Part shown: positions 26,221 through 34,450 of the stretch, one piece after another
Layout of the letters: the number at the start of each line of letters is the position of its first letter
How positions within the stretch are numbered: position 1 is the first letter of the stretch
Assembly (NCBI RefSeq): GCF_004217095.1
Contig: NZ_SHKO01000001.1
Coordinates: 1,116,001 to 1,180,000 of the forward strand
DNA from: Advenella incenata
GTDB taxonomy: Bacteria; Pseudomonadota; Gammaproteobacteria; Burkholderiales; Burkholderiaceae_B
Length of the DNA: 64,000 bases
Reading direction: 5' to 3'
Made by a program: the position numbers and the translations under genes
The notes under the pieces: model-generated
The model's database searches: none
Seen by the model: only the letters and a program-made list of their open reading frames with translations
Told to the model about the DNA's origin: nothing

Positions 26221-27105
26221 GTGAATCTTTCCACTAAACACCTGAAAGCCTTCAAGGCGCTGGCAACCGAAAAAAACTTTACCAAGGCGGCCAGCCAGTG
26301 CCATCTGACGCAGCCTGCGCTTAGCGTGCTTATCCAAAATCTGGAAGAACAGGTGGGCGCCAAGTTGTTCGAGCGCAATACGCGCAACGTCATGCTCACG
26401 CCCGAAGGGTTGCTGTTTGACGCGTTCGCAGACAAACTGCTGGATGACTTCGAGCACGCGCTAAGCGAATTGCGCCAGCATGTGTCCAAGAAGGCGGGTC
26501 ACGTGACGGTGGCTGCTTTGCCATCGGTCGCTGTGGGCAGCCTGATTCCGGCGGTCGCGCAATTTAACCGTATTTACCCGGGCGTGTCGGTGGCCTTTAT
26601 TGATGTGACGGCCGATGAGTGTCTGAGTTTGGTCAAGACGCGCAAGGCAGATTTTGCCGTGACCTTCGTCGGTGAACACCATCCGGAGCTGATCAGTCAG
26701 CCCTTATGTTCCGATTCGTTCTATGTGGTTTGTTCAACTGACCACCCGCTGGCCGCGAGCAAAAAGCTGCGCCAGCAAGACATACTGGCGCATCCGGTGA
26801 TCCAGTTCGTGCGCAGCACCAGTATTCGGCAACATCTGGATGCTTCGTTTTATCCGGAAAAACTCATTACCCATATGGAAGTGTCCAATTTGTCCACGGT
26901 GGCAGGCCTGGTGGCAAACAATATGGGTATTTCAATTGTGCCAGGCCTGTCGCTGTTTCTTTACACCAAGCCGGACATTGCCATTATTCCGCTGGAACTG
27001 GAAGTACCTAATCGCATGATTTGCCTTGTGCAGGCGCGCGATCGGGTGCAATCGGTGGCGGCGCAGGCGCTGATCACACATTTGAAAGAGACGATTCGTG
27101 CCTAG
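26221..27105 (+). CDS. LysR-family transcriptional regulator
   Basis: About 295 residues from the GTG at 26221, which gives the family-like start VNLSTKHLKAFKALATEKNF; an in-frame GTG at 26170 would add 17 unlike residues. The winged helix is at residues about 5-63 (FTKAASQCHLTQPALSVLIQNLEEQVG, FERNTRNVMLTPEG). The effector domain is full length. It is on the same strand as the AtuA pair and Bug, so it is probably the local regulator, acting at the TCAATTGA region. Confidence 0.88.
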   Translation: MNLSTKHLKAFKALATEKNFTKAASQCHLTQPALSVLIQNLEEQVGAKLFERNTRNVMLTPEGLLFDAFADKLLDDFEHALSELRQHVSKKAGHVTVAALPSVAVGSLIPAVAQFNRIYPGVSVAFIDVTADECLSLVKTRKADFAVTFVGEHHPELISQPLCSDSFYVVCSTDHPLAASKKLRQQDILAHPVIQFVRSTSIRQHLDASFYPEKLITHMEVSNLSTVAGLVANNMGISIVPGLSLFLYTKPDIAIIPLELEVPNRMICLVQARDRVQSVAAQALITHLKETIRA

Positions 27106-27118
27106 GATTTTCCCTAGG
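27101..27118 (+). terminator. Weak CCTAGG hairpin at the LysR stop
   Basis: Two CCTAGG palindromes (27101-27106 and 27113-27118) separated by six bases can pair as a short stem overlapping the stop codon. There is no T-run after it. A terminator or protein site is only possible. Confidence 0.25.
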
Positions 27119-27262
27119 GCTGTATCGCGAAATGGTCTGTCTGCACCAAATTAGGGCGGCGAACTTTGTATGAGCCGTCAAGCGTGCCGGCTGGTTAACC
27201 TTTTGAAATATCGAACAATATAGTTCTTGTGCTGCGAGTAAAAAGCGCAAGGTGGCGTATAC

Positions 27263-27277
27263 ATTCCTTTTAGGAAT
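27263..27277. promoter_or_regulatory. Operator-like dyad ATTCCT-TTT-AGGAAT
   Basis: A perfect 15-bp dyad 75 bases before the aldolase gene, with the T-N11-A form of LysR sites. A close copy, ATTCCT-AAA-AAGAAT at 33230-33244, lies in front of the LysR gene encoded at 32252-33160. That suggests this regulator controls both itself and the operon starting here. The rest of the 247-base gap from 27106 holds no gene. A candidate -10 TATAGT is at 27220-27225. Confidence 0.55.
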
Positions 27278-27352
27278 AAACAATCACGCATTAAATTCCC
27301 TTTGAGAAAAAAGACGGACTGGGCATGATGCTGTCATCAAGGAGTAAACAAG

Positions 27353-28027
27353 ATGACACAGCAAGACCTTTCGATCCAAATCAATCCGTCCAGCCCTGTA
27401 CTTGAACCGGGCATTGCCGCTGCTCTGCAGCAAATAGTCACTCCACACCTGAGTGATAATCTTCATCGGCAGGTAGGCGTTGTCGGACTCACGCGTTACA
27501 ACCGGACTGGAAAACTGGTTGGGACCGCCGTTACCGTACAAACGCGTGCAGGCGACAACTTGTATATCTACAAGGCGATGACCATGCTTGAACCCGGTCA
27601 CGTACTGGTCATAGACGCAGCCGGCGATGTGAGCAATGCCTGCATTGGCGAGATCATGAAGAAATATCTGCAGCAACGCGGATGTGCCGGCATTATTGTC
27701 AATGGGGCCATTCGCGATGTGGCCGCGTTTGAGAACGACAGCTTCCCTTGCTATGCACGGGGCAATGTGCACCGCGGGCCATACAAAGAAGGCCCGGGCC
27801 AGATCAATGTGCCGGTCAGTATCGGCGGGCAGGTGATCGCGCCGGGAGATGTGGTTGTTGCCGACGAAGATGGTATTGTCTGTTTTCCTGTCGGGCAGGC
27901 AGAGGCACTGATTGCTGCGGCCAGGGCGCATGCGGACAAAGAAGAAAAAATCATGAATGAAATTGCGTCTGGCGCTAAAGAACAAAGCTGGCTGCATCCG
28001 GTGCTTGCGGCCAAAGGACTGTCTTGA
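27353..28027 (+). CDS. RraA-like class II pyruvate aldolase (HMG/CHA aldolase type)
   Basis: A 224-residue protein of the RraA/ProA fold. True RraA lacks aldolase chemistry, whereas 4-hydroxy-4-methyl-2-oxoglutarate aldolases need an Arg-Asp pair that binds pyruvate and Mg2+. Here that pair is Arg121-Asp122 in VNGAIRDVAAF, with the glycine-rich GDVSNACIGEIM at about residues 91-102 supplying the metal/pyruvate pocket. AAGGAG precedes the ATG. The next gene, an aminotransferase, starts two bases after the stop, followed by an amino-acid ABC transporter. This suggests that a 4-hydroxy-4-substituted glutamate is imported, transaminated and cleaved to pyruvate plus a 2-oxo acid. Confidence 0.82.
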   Translation: MTQQDLSIQINPSSPVLEPGIAAALQQIVTPHLSDNLHRQVGVVGLTRYNRTGKLVGTAVTVQTRAGDNLYIYKAMTMLEPGHVLVIDAAGDVSNACIGEIMKKYLQQRGCAGIIVNGAIRDVAAFENDSFPCYARGNVHRGPYKEGPGQINVPVSIGGQVIAPGDVVVADEDGIVCFPVGQAEALIAAARAHADKEEKIMNEIASGAKEQSWLHPVLAAKGLS

Positions 28028-28028
28028 G

Positions 28029-29252
28029 ATGACGACAGTGATGACAAGCCCGAACCAGTTGCTGGCGCAGCGGATGCAGCGCATCAAGGCCTCGCCAAGC
28101 ATGGCGGCAAAAAAGAAAGTAGACACGCTCAGGGCGGCCGGCAAACAGATTGTTGATTTTACGATTGGTGAACCCGATCTGGCGACGCCGGAACATATTG
28201 CAACCGCCGCCGTGCAGGCGATCCGGCACGGCGCGACCAAATACACGGCATCTGCCGGTGTGCCTGAATTGCTGCAGGCCGTTGCGCAAAAATTCGAGCG
28301 CGAAAACGGCCTTCACTATGCGACAGATCAGCTCATTGTGGGCACCGGCGCCAAGCAGTTGATCTATACGGCGCTGGCCGCGACACTGAACGACGGCGAT
28401 GAGGTCATCATTCCGACACCATTCTGGGTGTCTTATCCCGACATGGTCACGCTCAATGGTGGTACGCCGGTCATGCTGGCAAGCACTGCCGAATCGGGAT
28501 TCAAAATTTCAGCAGCAGAACTGGAACGGGCCATTACAGACAAAACCAAGTGGCTGTTGTTGAATAGTCCGAATAATCCGTCAGGATCCATGTATACGGC
28601 AGCGCAGTTTCGCGAAATCGCGGCAGTGCTGGAGCGGCATCCGCAAGTCTATCTGATGATAGACGAGATCTACGAACACTTCAGCTATGACGATGTGTAT
28701 GTATCACTGGCTACCTACAGCGAAACGCTCAGAGCCCGCACATTAGTGGTCAATGGTGTTTCCAAGGCGTATGCCATGACCGGCTGGCGTATCGGTTATG
28801 CAGCAGGCCCAGCGGTTCTGATCAAGGCGATGACGACCCTGATATCGCAGACAACATCATGCGCCAGCGAGCCCAGCCAGCGTGCTGCTGTGGCGGCGCT
28901 GACGCAGGACCAGTCTTGCGTGCGAGAGGCCAGCCGCATTTTTCGTGAACGTCGTGATGTGATTGTGCCGTTGCTCAATGCGATCGAGGGCATAACTTGC
29001 GCGGTGCCGCAAGGTGCATTCTATGTATTTCCGAGTGTCAAAGGGCTGCTGGGCAAACGCATGCCCGATGGCAAGATCCTTGCGACGGATCTGGATGTTG
29101 TGCTTTACCTGCTGGACCATGCTGGTGTGGCGGTGCTCGATGGCACAGCCTATGGTACGCCGGGTTTTATAAGAATCAGCTTTGCTACCGATTTGGATAT
29201 TATCAGGAAAGGGTGTGAAAAGATTGCATCTGCTTGCAGACAACTTGTCTAA
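28029..29252 (+). CDS. Class I PLP-dependent aminotransferase (aspartate aminotransferase-like)
   Basis: A 407-residue fold type I aminotransferase of the Ib aspartate aminotransferase group. Visible are TIGEPDLATPEHI, KYTASAGVPELLQA, the substrate/PLP asparagine in LLNSPNNPSG, Asp in LMIDEIYEHFSY, and the Schiff-base lysine in VNGVSKAYAMTGWRIGYAAG. ATG 28029 follows the aldolase stop by one base; a second ATG 12 bases on is possible. Its place between an RraA-type aldolase and an amino-acid ABC transporter suggests it converts the imported amino acid to the 2-oxo acid cleaved by the aldolase. General aspartate aminotransferase activity is the alternative. Confidence 0.88.
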   Translation: MTTVMTSPNQLLAQRMQRIKASPSMAAKKKVDTLRAAGKQIVDFTIGEPDLATPEHIATAAVQAIRHGATKYTASAGVPELLQAVAQKFERENGLHYATDQLIVGTGAKQLIYTALAATLNDGDEVIIPTPFWVSYPDMVTLNGGTPVMLASTAESGFKISAAELERAITDKTKWLLLNSPNNPSGSMYTAAQFREIAAVLERHPQVYLMIDEIYEHFSYDDVYVSLATYSETLRARTLVVNGVSKAYAMTGWRIGYAAGPAVLIKAMTTLISQTTSCASEPSQRAAVAALTQDQSCVREASRIFRERRDVIVPLLNAIEGITCAVPQGAFYVFPSVKGLLGKRMPDGKILATDLDVVLYLLDHAGVAVLDGTAYGTPGFIRISFATDLDIIRKGCEKIASACRQLV

Positions 29253-29278
29253 CAATGAAATTTTCCAGGGAAGTTATC

Positions 29279-30103
29279 ATGAAATTGAAAAACCTATTGA
29301 CCATTTTGCCATTTGTCATGGCCTGCGCCAATGTTGCGCAGGCCGACGCGCTGGACGCCATCAAGGAGCGGGGCACACTCGTATGCGGCACGCTTGGCAC
29401 TTCTGAACCATTCAGTTTCCAGGATCAAAAAACGCGCCAGGTGGTTGGCTATGAAGTGGACCTGTGCAAAGAAATCGCTGACAGTATCGGCGTCAAGCTC
29501 GAAGTCAAAATGATTTCGGTGGCCGCACGCATTCCCGAACTGGCGGCAGGTCGTGTGGACGTTGTAGCGGCTAACCTGGGCTGGTCTGTGGATCGGGCCA
29601 AGCAAATTGATTACAGTTATGCCGACTATGTCAGCCCGCAGAAGATTCTGATCCGCCAGGCTGATGCCGATAAATTGAAGACAACCGCAGATCTGGCGGG
29701 CAAGCGCGTGAGCGCTGTAAGCGGTTCATCTTCCGAGGCAGGCGCAAAACGCCTGATCCCGGATGTCACAACGGTCACGTTCAAAGATCCACCGACGGCA
29801 TTTGTCGCACTTCAACAGAAAAAAGTGGATGGTTTCGTTGGGTCCGAGCTGATGCTTCTGAAGTTTGAACAAGGGGCACAGAAGACACCGGTCAAACTGA
29901 CCATGATTGAAGATCCGCTATTTACCGAGCCGTGGGGCCTTGGCGTCAAAAAAGGGGAAAAGGCGCTGCTTGGCAAAATTAATGAGACGATGGCCGGCCT
30001 TGAGCAATCCGGGAAAGCCCAGCAGATATTCGATCGCTGGTTCGGCCCCCAGACCCAGTTTCATACCAAGCGGGTATTCAAGATGGAAGAGATCAAAGGT
30101 TAG
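29279..30103 (+). CDS. Amino-acid ABC transporter substrate-binding protein
   Basis: A 274-residue family 3 periplasmic binding protein. ATG 29279 (MKLKNLLTILPFVMACANVAQA, then DALDAIKERGTLVCG) has GGAAG upstream. Ligand-site hallmarks are GYEVDLCKEIADSIG and VAANLGWSVDRAKQIDYSYAD; the usual NFTITPERA is replaced by LGWSVDRA, so the ligand contacts may differ. It is the first transport gene of a complete SBP-permease-permease-ATPase set in the aldolase operon. Confidence 0.88.
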   Translation: MKLKNLLTILPFVMACANVAQADALDAIKERGTLVCGTLGTSEPFSFQDQKTRQVVGYEVDLCKEIADSIGVKLEVKMISVAARIPELAAGRVDVVAANLGWSVDRAKQIDYSYADYVSPQKILIRQADADKLKTTADLAGKRVSAVSGSSSEAGAKRLIPDVTTVTFKDPPTAFVALQQKKVDGFVGSELMLLKFEQGAQKTPVKLTMIEDPLFTEPWGLGVKKGEKALLGKINETMAGLEQSGKAQQIFDRWFGPQTQFHTKRVFKMEEIKG

Positions 30104-30121
30104 GGCGCAGGTAGCCGGTAT

Positions 30122-30826
30122 ATGAACTACACATTGGATTTCGCTTCGCTGCTTGACGGCCAGTATCCGTGGCTTGTGCTCCAGGGCGTAGTGACGACGT
30201 TGAAAATGACCCTGCTGGCCTGGCTGATTGCTTTTGGCCTTGGCAGTGTCCTGACCGTCGTGCGTACGCTCAATATCCGGGTGATCAATTACCTGATTGC
30301 CTTATATGTTGCCTTTCACCGTAATGTACCCATGCTGGTTCATATCCTGTTCTGGTATTTTGGCGTGGCCTCGATTGTGCCCGAAGCGATCAACGATGCA
30401 ATCAATGTCATCGGCGGCGAGTTCTTCTATTCGACGATTGCCATCGGCCTGGTCACTGCCGCCTACGTGACCGAAGATTTGCGCAGTGCGATTCGTTCGA
30501 TACCGACAGGGCAAATGGAGGCTTCCAGGACCCTGGGTTTGAATTATCTGCAATCGATGCGCAAAGTGATTTTGCCGCAGGCATTTGTTGTCTCCATTCC
30601 CACGCTCACCAACCAGACCCTGTTGCTATTTAAAAATACCAGTCTTGCTATGGCAATAGGTTTAATCGAGCTGACGGGCGCGGGGCGCGAGATCGAGTCG
30701 GCAACATTCAAGACGTTTGAAATTTATTTAATAGTCACTGTGATTTATCTGGTTATTTCGCTATGCCTGATGTTTGTCGGTGCCAGTCTGTCCAGAAAGG
30801 CCGCCTTCAGTGAAAAACGGTCTTAG
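30122..30826 (+). CDS. Amino-acid ABC transporter permease
   Basis: A 234-residue PAAT permease of the GltJ type. The glutamate/aspartate-like region between the helices (PEAINDAINVIGGEFFYSTIA) and the coupling loop LRSAIRSIPTGQMEASRTLGLNYLQSMRKVILPQA are clear. It forms the channel with the next gene. Resemblance to glutamate permeases supports a glutamate-like cargo. Confidence 0.88.
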   Translation: MNYTLDFASLLDGQYPWLVLQGVVTTLKMTLLAWLIAFGLGSVLTVVRTLNIRVINYLIALYVAFHRNVPMLVHILFWYFGVASIVPEAINDAINVIGGEFFYSTIAIGLVTAAYVTEDLRSAIRSIPTGQMEASRTLGLNYLQSMRKVILPQAFVVSIPTLTNQTLLLFKNTSLAMAIGLIELTGAGREIESATFKTFEIYLIVTVIYLVISLCLMFVGASLSRKAAFSEKRS

Positions 30827-30834
30827 GAAACAGC

Positions 30835-31530
30835 ATGTTTGAAATACTTTCCGATAACTGGTTGTTGCTGCTGGTTGGTCAATACCCCCAAGGACCGCTG
30901 GGCGGACTGGCTGCCACCATCGTATTGGCCGTGCTCAGTCTGGTTTTCTCTTTTCCTTTGGGTATTGTGCTGGCGTTGTGCCGGATTGGTTCGGTGCGTA
31001 TTCTGTACTGGCCCGCCACAGCCGTGGTCTATGTGGTGCGCGGCCTGCCGTTGATCATGTTTATATTCTGGGCATATTTCATGGTGCCGGTGATTATCAA
31101 TCGCCCGGTTGCCGGTACGACGACCATGGTGGTGGCGCTGGTGTTCTATGAGAGCGCCTACATTTCCGAGATTGTCCGCAGTGGTATTCAGGCCTTGCCT
31201 GCCGGACAGCGGGAAGCGGGACGCTCGCTGGGCCTGAGTTATTTTCAGACGATGCGCAAAATCATTCTGCCGCAGGCGCTGTTCAATACGATACCCAGCA
31301 TTCTGAGCCAGTTTATTTCAACGGTGAAAGAGACGTCTCTGGGATTTGTGATCAGCGTGCATGAACTGACCTTTGCCGCCACCCAGATCAACAATATATT
31401 GCTGACCCGGCCGTTTGAAGTATTCGGCTTGCTGGCATTGACTTACTTTTTTCTCAATCTGATTCTGGTAGGGCTGGTCAAGGTGGTTGAGACGCGAATT
31501 GAACACAGCCGTATAGCATTTGAGGGATAG
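30835..31530 (+). CDS. Amino-acid ABC transporter permease
   Basis: A 231-residue PAAT permease of the GltK type, with about five membrane helices and the coupling loop IVRSGIQALPAGQREAGRSLGLSYFQTMRKIILPQA. AGGAAAC lies before the ATG, eight bases after the first permease. Confidence 0.88.
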   Translation: MFEILSDNWLLLLVGQYPQGPLGGLAATIVLAVLSLVFSFPLGIVLALCRIGSVRILYWPATAVVYVVRGLPLIMFIFWAYFMVPVIINRPVAGTTTMVVALVFYESAYISEIVRSGIQALPAGQREAGRSLGLSYFQTMRKIILPQALFNTIPSILSQFISTVKETSLGFVISVHELTFAATQINNILLTRPFEVFGLLALTYFFLNLILVGLVKVVETRIEHSRIAFEG

Positions 31531-31539
31531 GAGTTTCGC

Positions 31540-32262
31540 ATGATTCAGTTTAACAACGTGTCCAAGTGGTACGGGCAATACCAGGCCTTGTGTGACGTGA
31601 CCGCAAAAGTGTCCCAGGGCGAAGTGCTGGTGGTGTGTGGCCCGTCCGGTTCAGGCAAGTCCACGCTGATTCGCACCGTCAATCGGCTTGAGCCGATACA
31701 GGCTGGTTCGATTGTTGTAGATGAGCAGGACGTCAACGCCTGCAAGTCAATAGACGAGCTGCGCAGTCATATCGGGTTTGTGTTCCAGCAGTTCAATTTG
31801 TTTCCCCATATGAGCGTGCGCGATAACCTGATGATGGCGCCGGTGATATTGAAGCGTAGCAATAAAGCGGCTGCGCGCGAGAAGGCTATGTCGCTGCTGG
31901 AGCGGGTGGGTCTTGGCCATAAAGCCGATGCCTTCCCCGGGCAGCTTTCAGGCGGACAGCAGCAGCGGGTCGCCATTGCTCGTGCGCTGGCAATGAACCC
32001 GAAGATCATGCTGTTTGATGAACCCACCAGCGCGCTGGATCCCGAGATGGTCAATGAGGTTTTGCTGGTGATGAAGTCGCTGGCATTGGAAGGAATGACA
32101 ATGATCTGCGTGACGCATGAAATGAATTTTGCGCGGGATGTTGCCGACACTGTTTGGTTCATGGACGCCGGGGCCATTGTCGAGCAGGCGCCGCCGGCCG
32201 AGTTCTTTACCCGGGCCCGGACCGAGCGCGCTCGCAAGTTCCTGGCCGATATCAGGCATTGA
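31540..32262 (+). CDS. Amino-acid ABC transporter ATPase
   Basis: A 240-residue GltL/GlnQ-type ATPase with Walker [11 protein letters not shown]-loop [11 protein letters not shown], signature LSGGQQQR, Walker [14 protein letters not shown] and the VTHEM histidine. A TAGGAG ribosome site precedes the ATG. It is the last gene of the aldolase-transporter operon. Its 3' end overlaps the convergent LysR gene by 11 bases. Confidence 0.92.
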   Translation: MIQFNNVSKWYGQYQALCDVTAKVSQGEVLVVCGPSGSGKSTLIRTVNRLEPIQAGSIVVDEQDVNACKSIDELRSHIGFVFQQFNLFPHMSVRDNLMMAPVILKRSNKAAAREKAMSLLERVGLGHKADAFPGQLSGGQQQRVAIARALAMNPKIMLFDEPTSALDPEMVNEVLLVMKSLALEGMTMICVTHEMNFARDVADTVWFMDAGAIVEQAPPAEFFTRARTERARKFLADIRH

Positions 32263-33160
32263 TGCCGCTGCCATAAGGAATACCGAAATTGCAGACATCT
32301 TTGGCCAGCATGGCAACCTCCTTGTAGAGCATGGCATTGGCATTTTTTGCATACATGGCGCAGTAAAGAGATTTGGGCGGGGCTTTGGTGGTTTTCAGAA
32401 TGGCCAGCTTGCGACTGGTGACCAGCGGGTAGAAATAGTCAATCGGCAGGCAACAGATGCCGAAACCGGCGACCGTCAGCCCTGCCATGGCCAGCAAGCT
32501 GTTGATCGTAAACAGGTTTTGTTCTGCCGTATACGGTTGCAGCCAATCGTCATACAGGGAATTGAGGCCCGATTCCATATCCTGGCGGATTAGCGACATC
32601 TCGGAAATTTCCTGCGGTGTGTAGACCCGGTCACTGGTGATAATGCTGGGGCTGCCTACCCAGGCGAAGTGAACGTAGTCAAGGGGATACTGTTCCAGCA
32701 ATGGGGATTTGAATTCATTGTGCAAAAAGGCCATATCCAACTGTCCTTTGAGCAGGTTCTGCTGCAGCTCCGCTGCCATGCCTGTTTTGGGACTGACGGT
32801 TAGTTTGGGAAAGAGAATGCGCAATTGCGCAATCAGATCGGGAAGCCAGGTCATTGCCGTGATTTCGGTAATGCCCAGTCGCAATATGCCTGAAAACGTG
32901 TGGTGGCCCTTGAGCTTCATAAGCATCACGTCGCGCTGCGTCAGCAGTTCGGAAGCCAGTTCAACCATTTCCTGGCCTTTGGGTGTCAGGGTTGCCTTGT
33001 GGCCGCTGCGATCAAAAATGCTGACGTCGAAATCCGATTCCAGCTCCTGGATGCGTTTGGTAATGGCCGATTGGGTTGTATTCAGGCGTTGGGCTGCACT
33101 GGCAAAACTGCCAAGCTGCACTACCCAGTAGAGGGCTTCGATCTGTTTGAATGTAAGCAT
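32252..33160 (-). CDS. LysR-family transcriptional regulator
   Basis: A 302-residue LysR protein. The winged helix is at residues 1-60 ([39 protein letters not shown]). The effector domain has [16 protein letters not shown] and [12 protein letters not shown]. It is convergent with the aldolase/ABC operon and divergent from a Bug gene. A perfect dyad at 33226-33248 lies in front of it, and a matching half-conserved dyad at 27263 lies in front of the aldolase operon, so it probably controls that operon despite facing it from the far end. Confidence 0.88.
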   Translation of the reverse strand: MLTFKQIEALYWVVQLGSFASAAQRLNTTQSAITKRIQELESDFDVSIFDRSGHKATLTPKGQEMVELASELLTQRDVMLMKLKGHHTFSGILRLGITEITAMTWLPDLIAQLRILFPKLTVSPKTGMAAELQQNLLKGQLDMAFLHNEFKSPLLEQYPLDYVHFAWVGSPSIITSDRVYTPQEISEMSLIRQDMESGLNSLYDDWLQPYTAEQNLFTINSLLAMAGLTVAGFGICCLPIDYFYPLVTSRKLAILKTTKAPPKSLYCAMYAKNANAMLYKEVAMLAKDVCNFGIPYGSGINA

Positions 33161-33225
33161 CGCGACTCAGGGGTGAATTGTATGGACACGATATGTTTCG
33201 TGGCGGGTAAGAGCAGAGGGAGACA

Positions 33226-33248
33226 AATGATTCCTAAAAAGAATCATT
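33226..33248. promoter_or_regulatory. Perfect dyad AATGATTC-N7-GAATCATT between LysR and Bug
   Basis: An 8-bp-arm inverted repeat in the 234-base divergent region between the LysR start (33160) and the Bug start (33395). Its core ATTCCTAAAAAGAAT resembles the dyad at 27263-27277. It is probably the autoregulatory LysR site and perhaps also acts on the Bug gene. The remaining bases are AT-rich without a gene. Confidence 0.55.
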
Positions 33249-33394
33249 ATTATCAATCAATATTAATTTTTTTCAAATTCAATTATGAATGCATTGGCAT
33301 CCATAACGGTTATTAGTCAGCGTCTGGCCGCAATAGGCCGTGCAAGCTGACATGGAATCGTGGCTGACTGCCACCCTAACTAAGGAGATGATTT

Positions 33395-34387
33395 ATGAAA
33401 ACGAGCAACAAACTCAGGCAGCTGTGTGCACCTGCCCTGGCCGGCGCGCTACTGTCTGTCGCTACGCCGGCAACGGTCTATGCAGAGGCCTTTCCGGAGC
33501 ACGCGATCAAGCTGGTTGTGCCCTGGTCGCCAGGTGGTGCAACCGATGTGCTGGGGCGCATCCTGGCCAAAGGGCTGACGGCTCAGTTGAAGCAGACCGT
33601 GGTTGTGGAAAACAAGGCCGGCGCCGGCGGTAATATCGGCACAAGCGCCTTTGTGCGTGAAAAAGCGGACGGTTATTCGCTGCTGGTGGCCACCAGTTCG
33701 ACCAATGCGGCCAATCCGCATTTATACAAGCGACTGGGTTTTGACGCGCAAAAGGACTTTGCCCCGGTTGCATTTGTGGCCAATATTCCCAATGTGCTTG
33801 AAGTACCCAAGGGTTCGCGTTTTACCTCAGTGGGCGATCTGCTGGCATTTGCCAAAGAAAACCCGGGCCAGCTCAATTACGGTTCTGCTGGCGTGGGCTC
33901 TTCCCAGCACCTTGCCACATCGCTACTGCAACACACTACGGGCGCCAGCTTTACGCATATTCCATACAAGGGCAGTGGTCCTGCGGTGAGCGATCTGCTG
34001 GGCAAGCAGCTTGATTTCATGATTGATACCGGCTCTATGGCGCAGGTTAAGGGCGGGAACCTGAATGCGCTGGCTGTGGCATCGAAAAAACGCATCCCGT
34101 TTCTGCCCGACGTGCCTACGTTTGAAGAAGCGGGTATCAAGGATATGGTGGCTTCTGCCTGGTATGGCATTGTTGCTCCAACGGGCACCCCGGCAGATGT
34201 CGTCGATACCTTGAATAAGGCGGTCAATAATGCACTGAAAGATCCACAAATCCGCGCCCAGCTCGAGGGCATGGGCGCGCAGGTTGTAGAAGGGGATAAC
34301 ACATCAGCTGAGTTTGGCGCGTTCATTCAATCTGAAATAACGCGTTACGCTGAACTGGTGAAAATGTCAGGCGCCAAGCCGGAGTAA
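33395..34387 (+). CDS. Bug/TctC-family periplasmic receptor
   Basis: A 330-residue tripartite tricarboxylate receptor with a signal peptide of about 31 residues (cleavage after VYA, before EAFPEHAIK). It has VPWSPGGATDVLGR, VVENKAGAGGNIG and IPYKGSGPAVSDLLG. TAAGGAG precedes the ATG. Bases 33590-33625 are identical to bases 11-46 of the first receptor in the window. It stands alone between a divergent LysR and a convergent CoA-transferase. Confidence 0.92.
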   Translation: MKTSNKLRQLCAPALAGALLSVATPATVYAEAFPEHAIKLVVPWSPGGATDVLGRILAKGLTAQLKQTVVVENKAGAGGNIGTSAFVREKADGYSLLVATSSTNAANPHLYKRLGFDAQKDFAPVAFVANIPNVLEVPKGSRFTSVGDLLAFAKENPGQLNYGSAGVGSSQHLATSLLQHTTGASFTHIPYKGSGPAVSDLLGKQLDFMIDTGSMAQVKGGNLNALAVASKKRIPFLPDVPTFEEAGIKDMVASAWYGIVAPTGTPADVVDTLNKAVNNALKDPQIRAQLEGMGAQVVEGDNTSAEFGAFIQSEITRYAELVKMSGAKPE

Positions 34388-34397
34388 TTGCCGGCAT

Positions 34398-34428
34398 GCC
34401 CGGGCGCTGTTCAATGAGGGCGCCGGGC
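34398..34428. terminator. GC-rich hairpin between convergent genes
   Basis: Arms 34398-34407 and 34420-34428 pair over nine bases with one bulged G and a 12-base loop, between the Bug stop (34387) and the CoA-transferase stop (34451). Confidence 0.55.
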
Positions 34429-34450
34429 AAAGCGATTGCCTGGGGCGTGT

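Noticed and set aside
27353-28027. RNase E inhibitor RraA proper
   Set aside because: The Arg121-Asp122 pair and the operon with aminotransferase and ABC transporter favour an aldolase over the regulatory RraA role.
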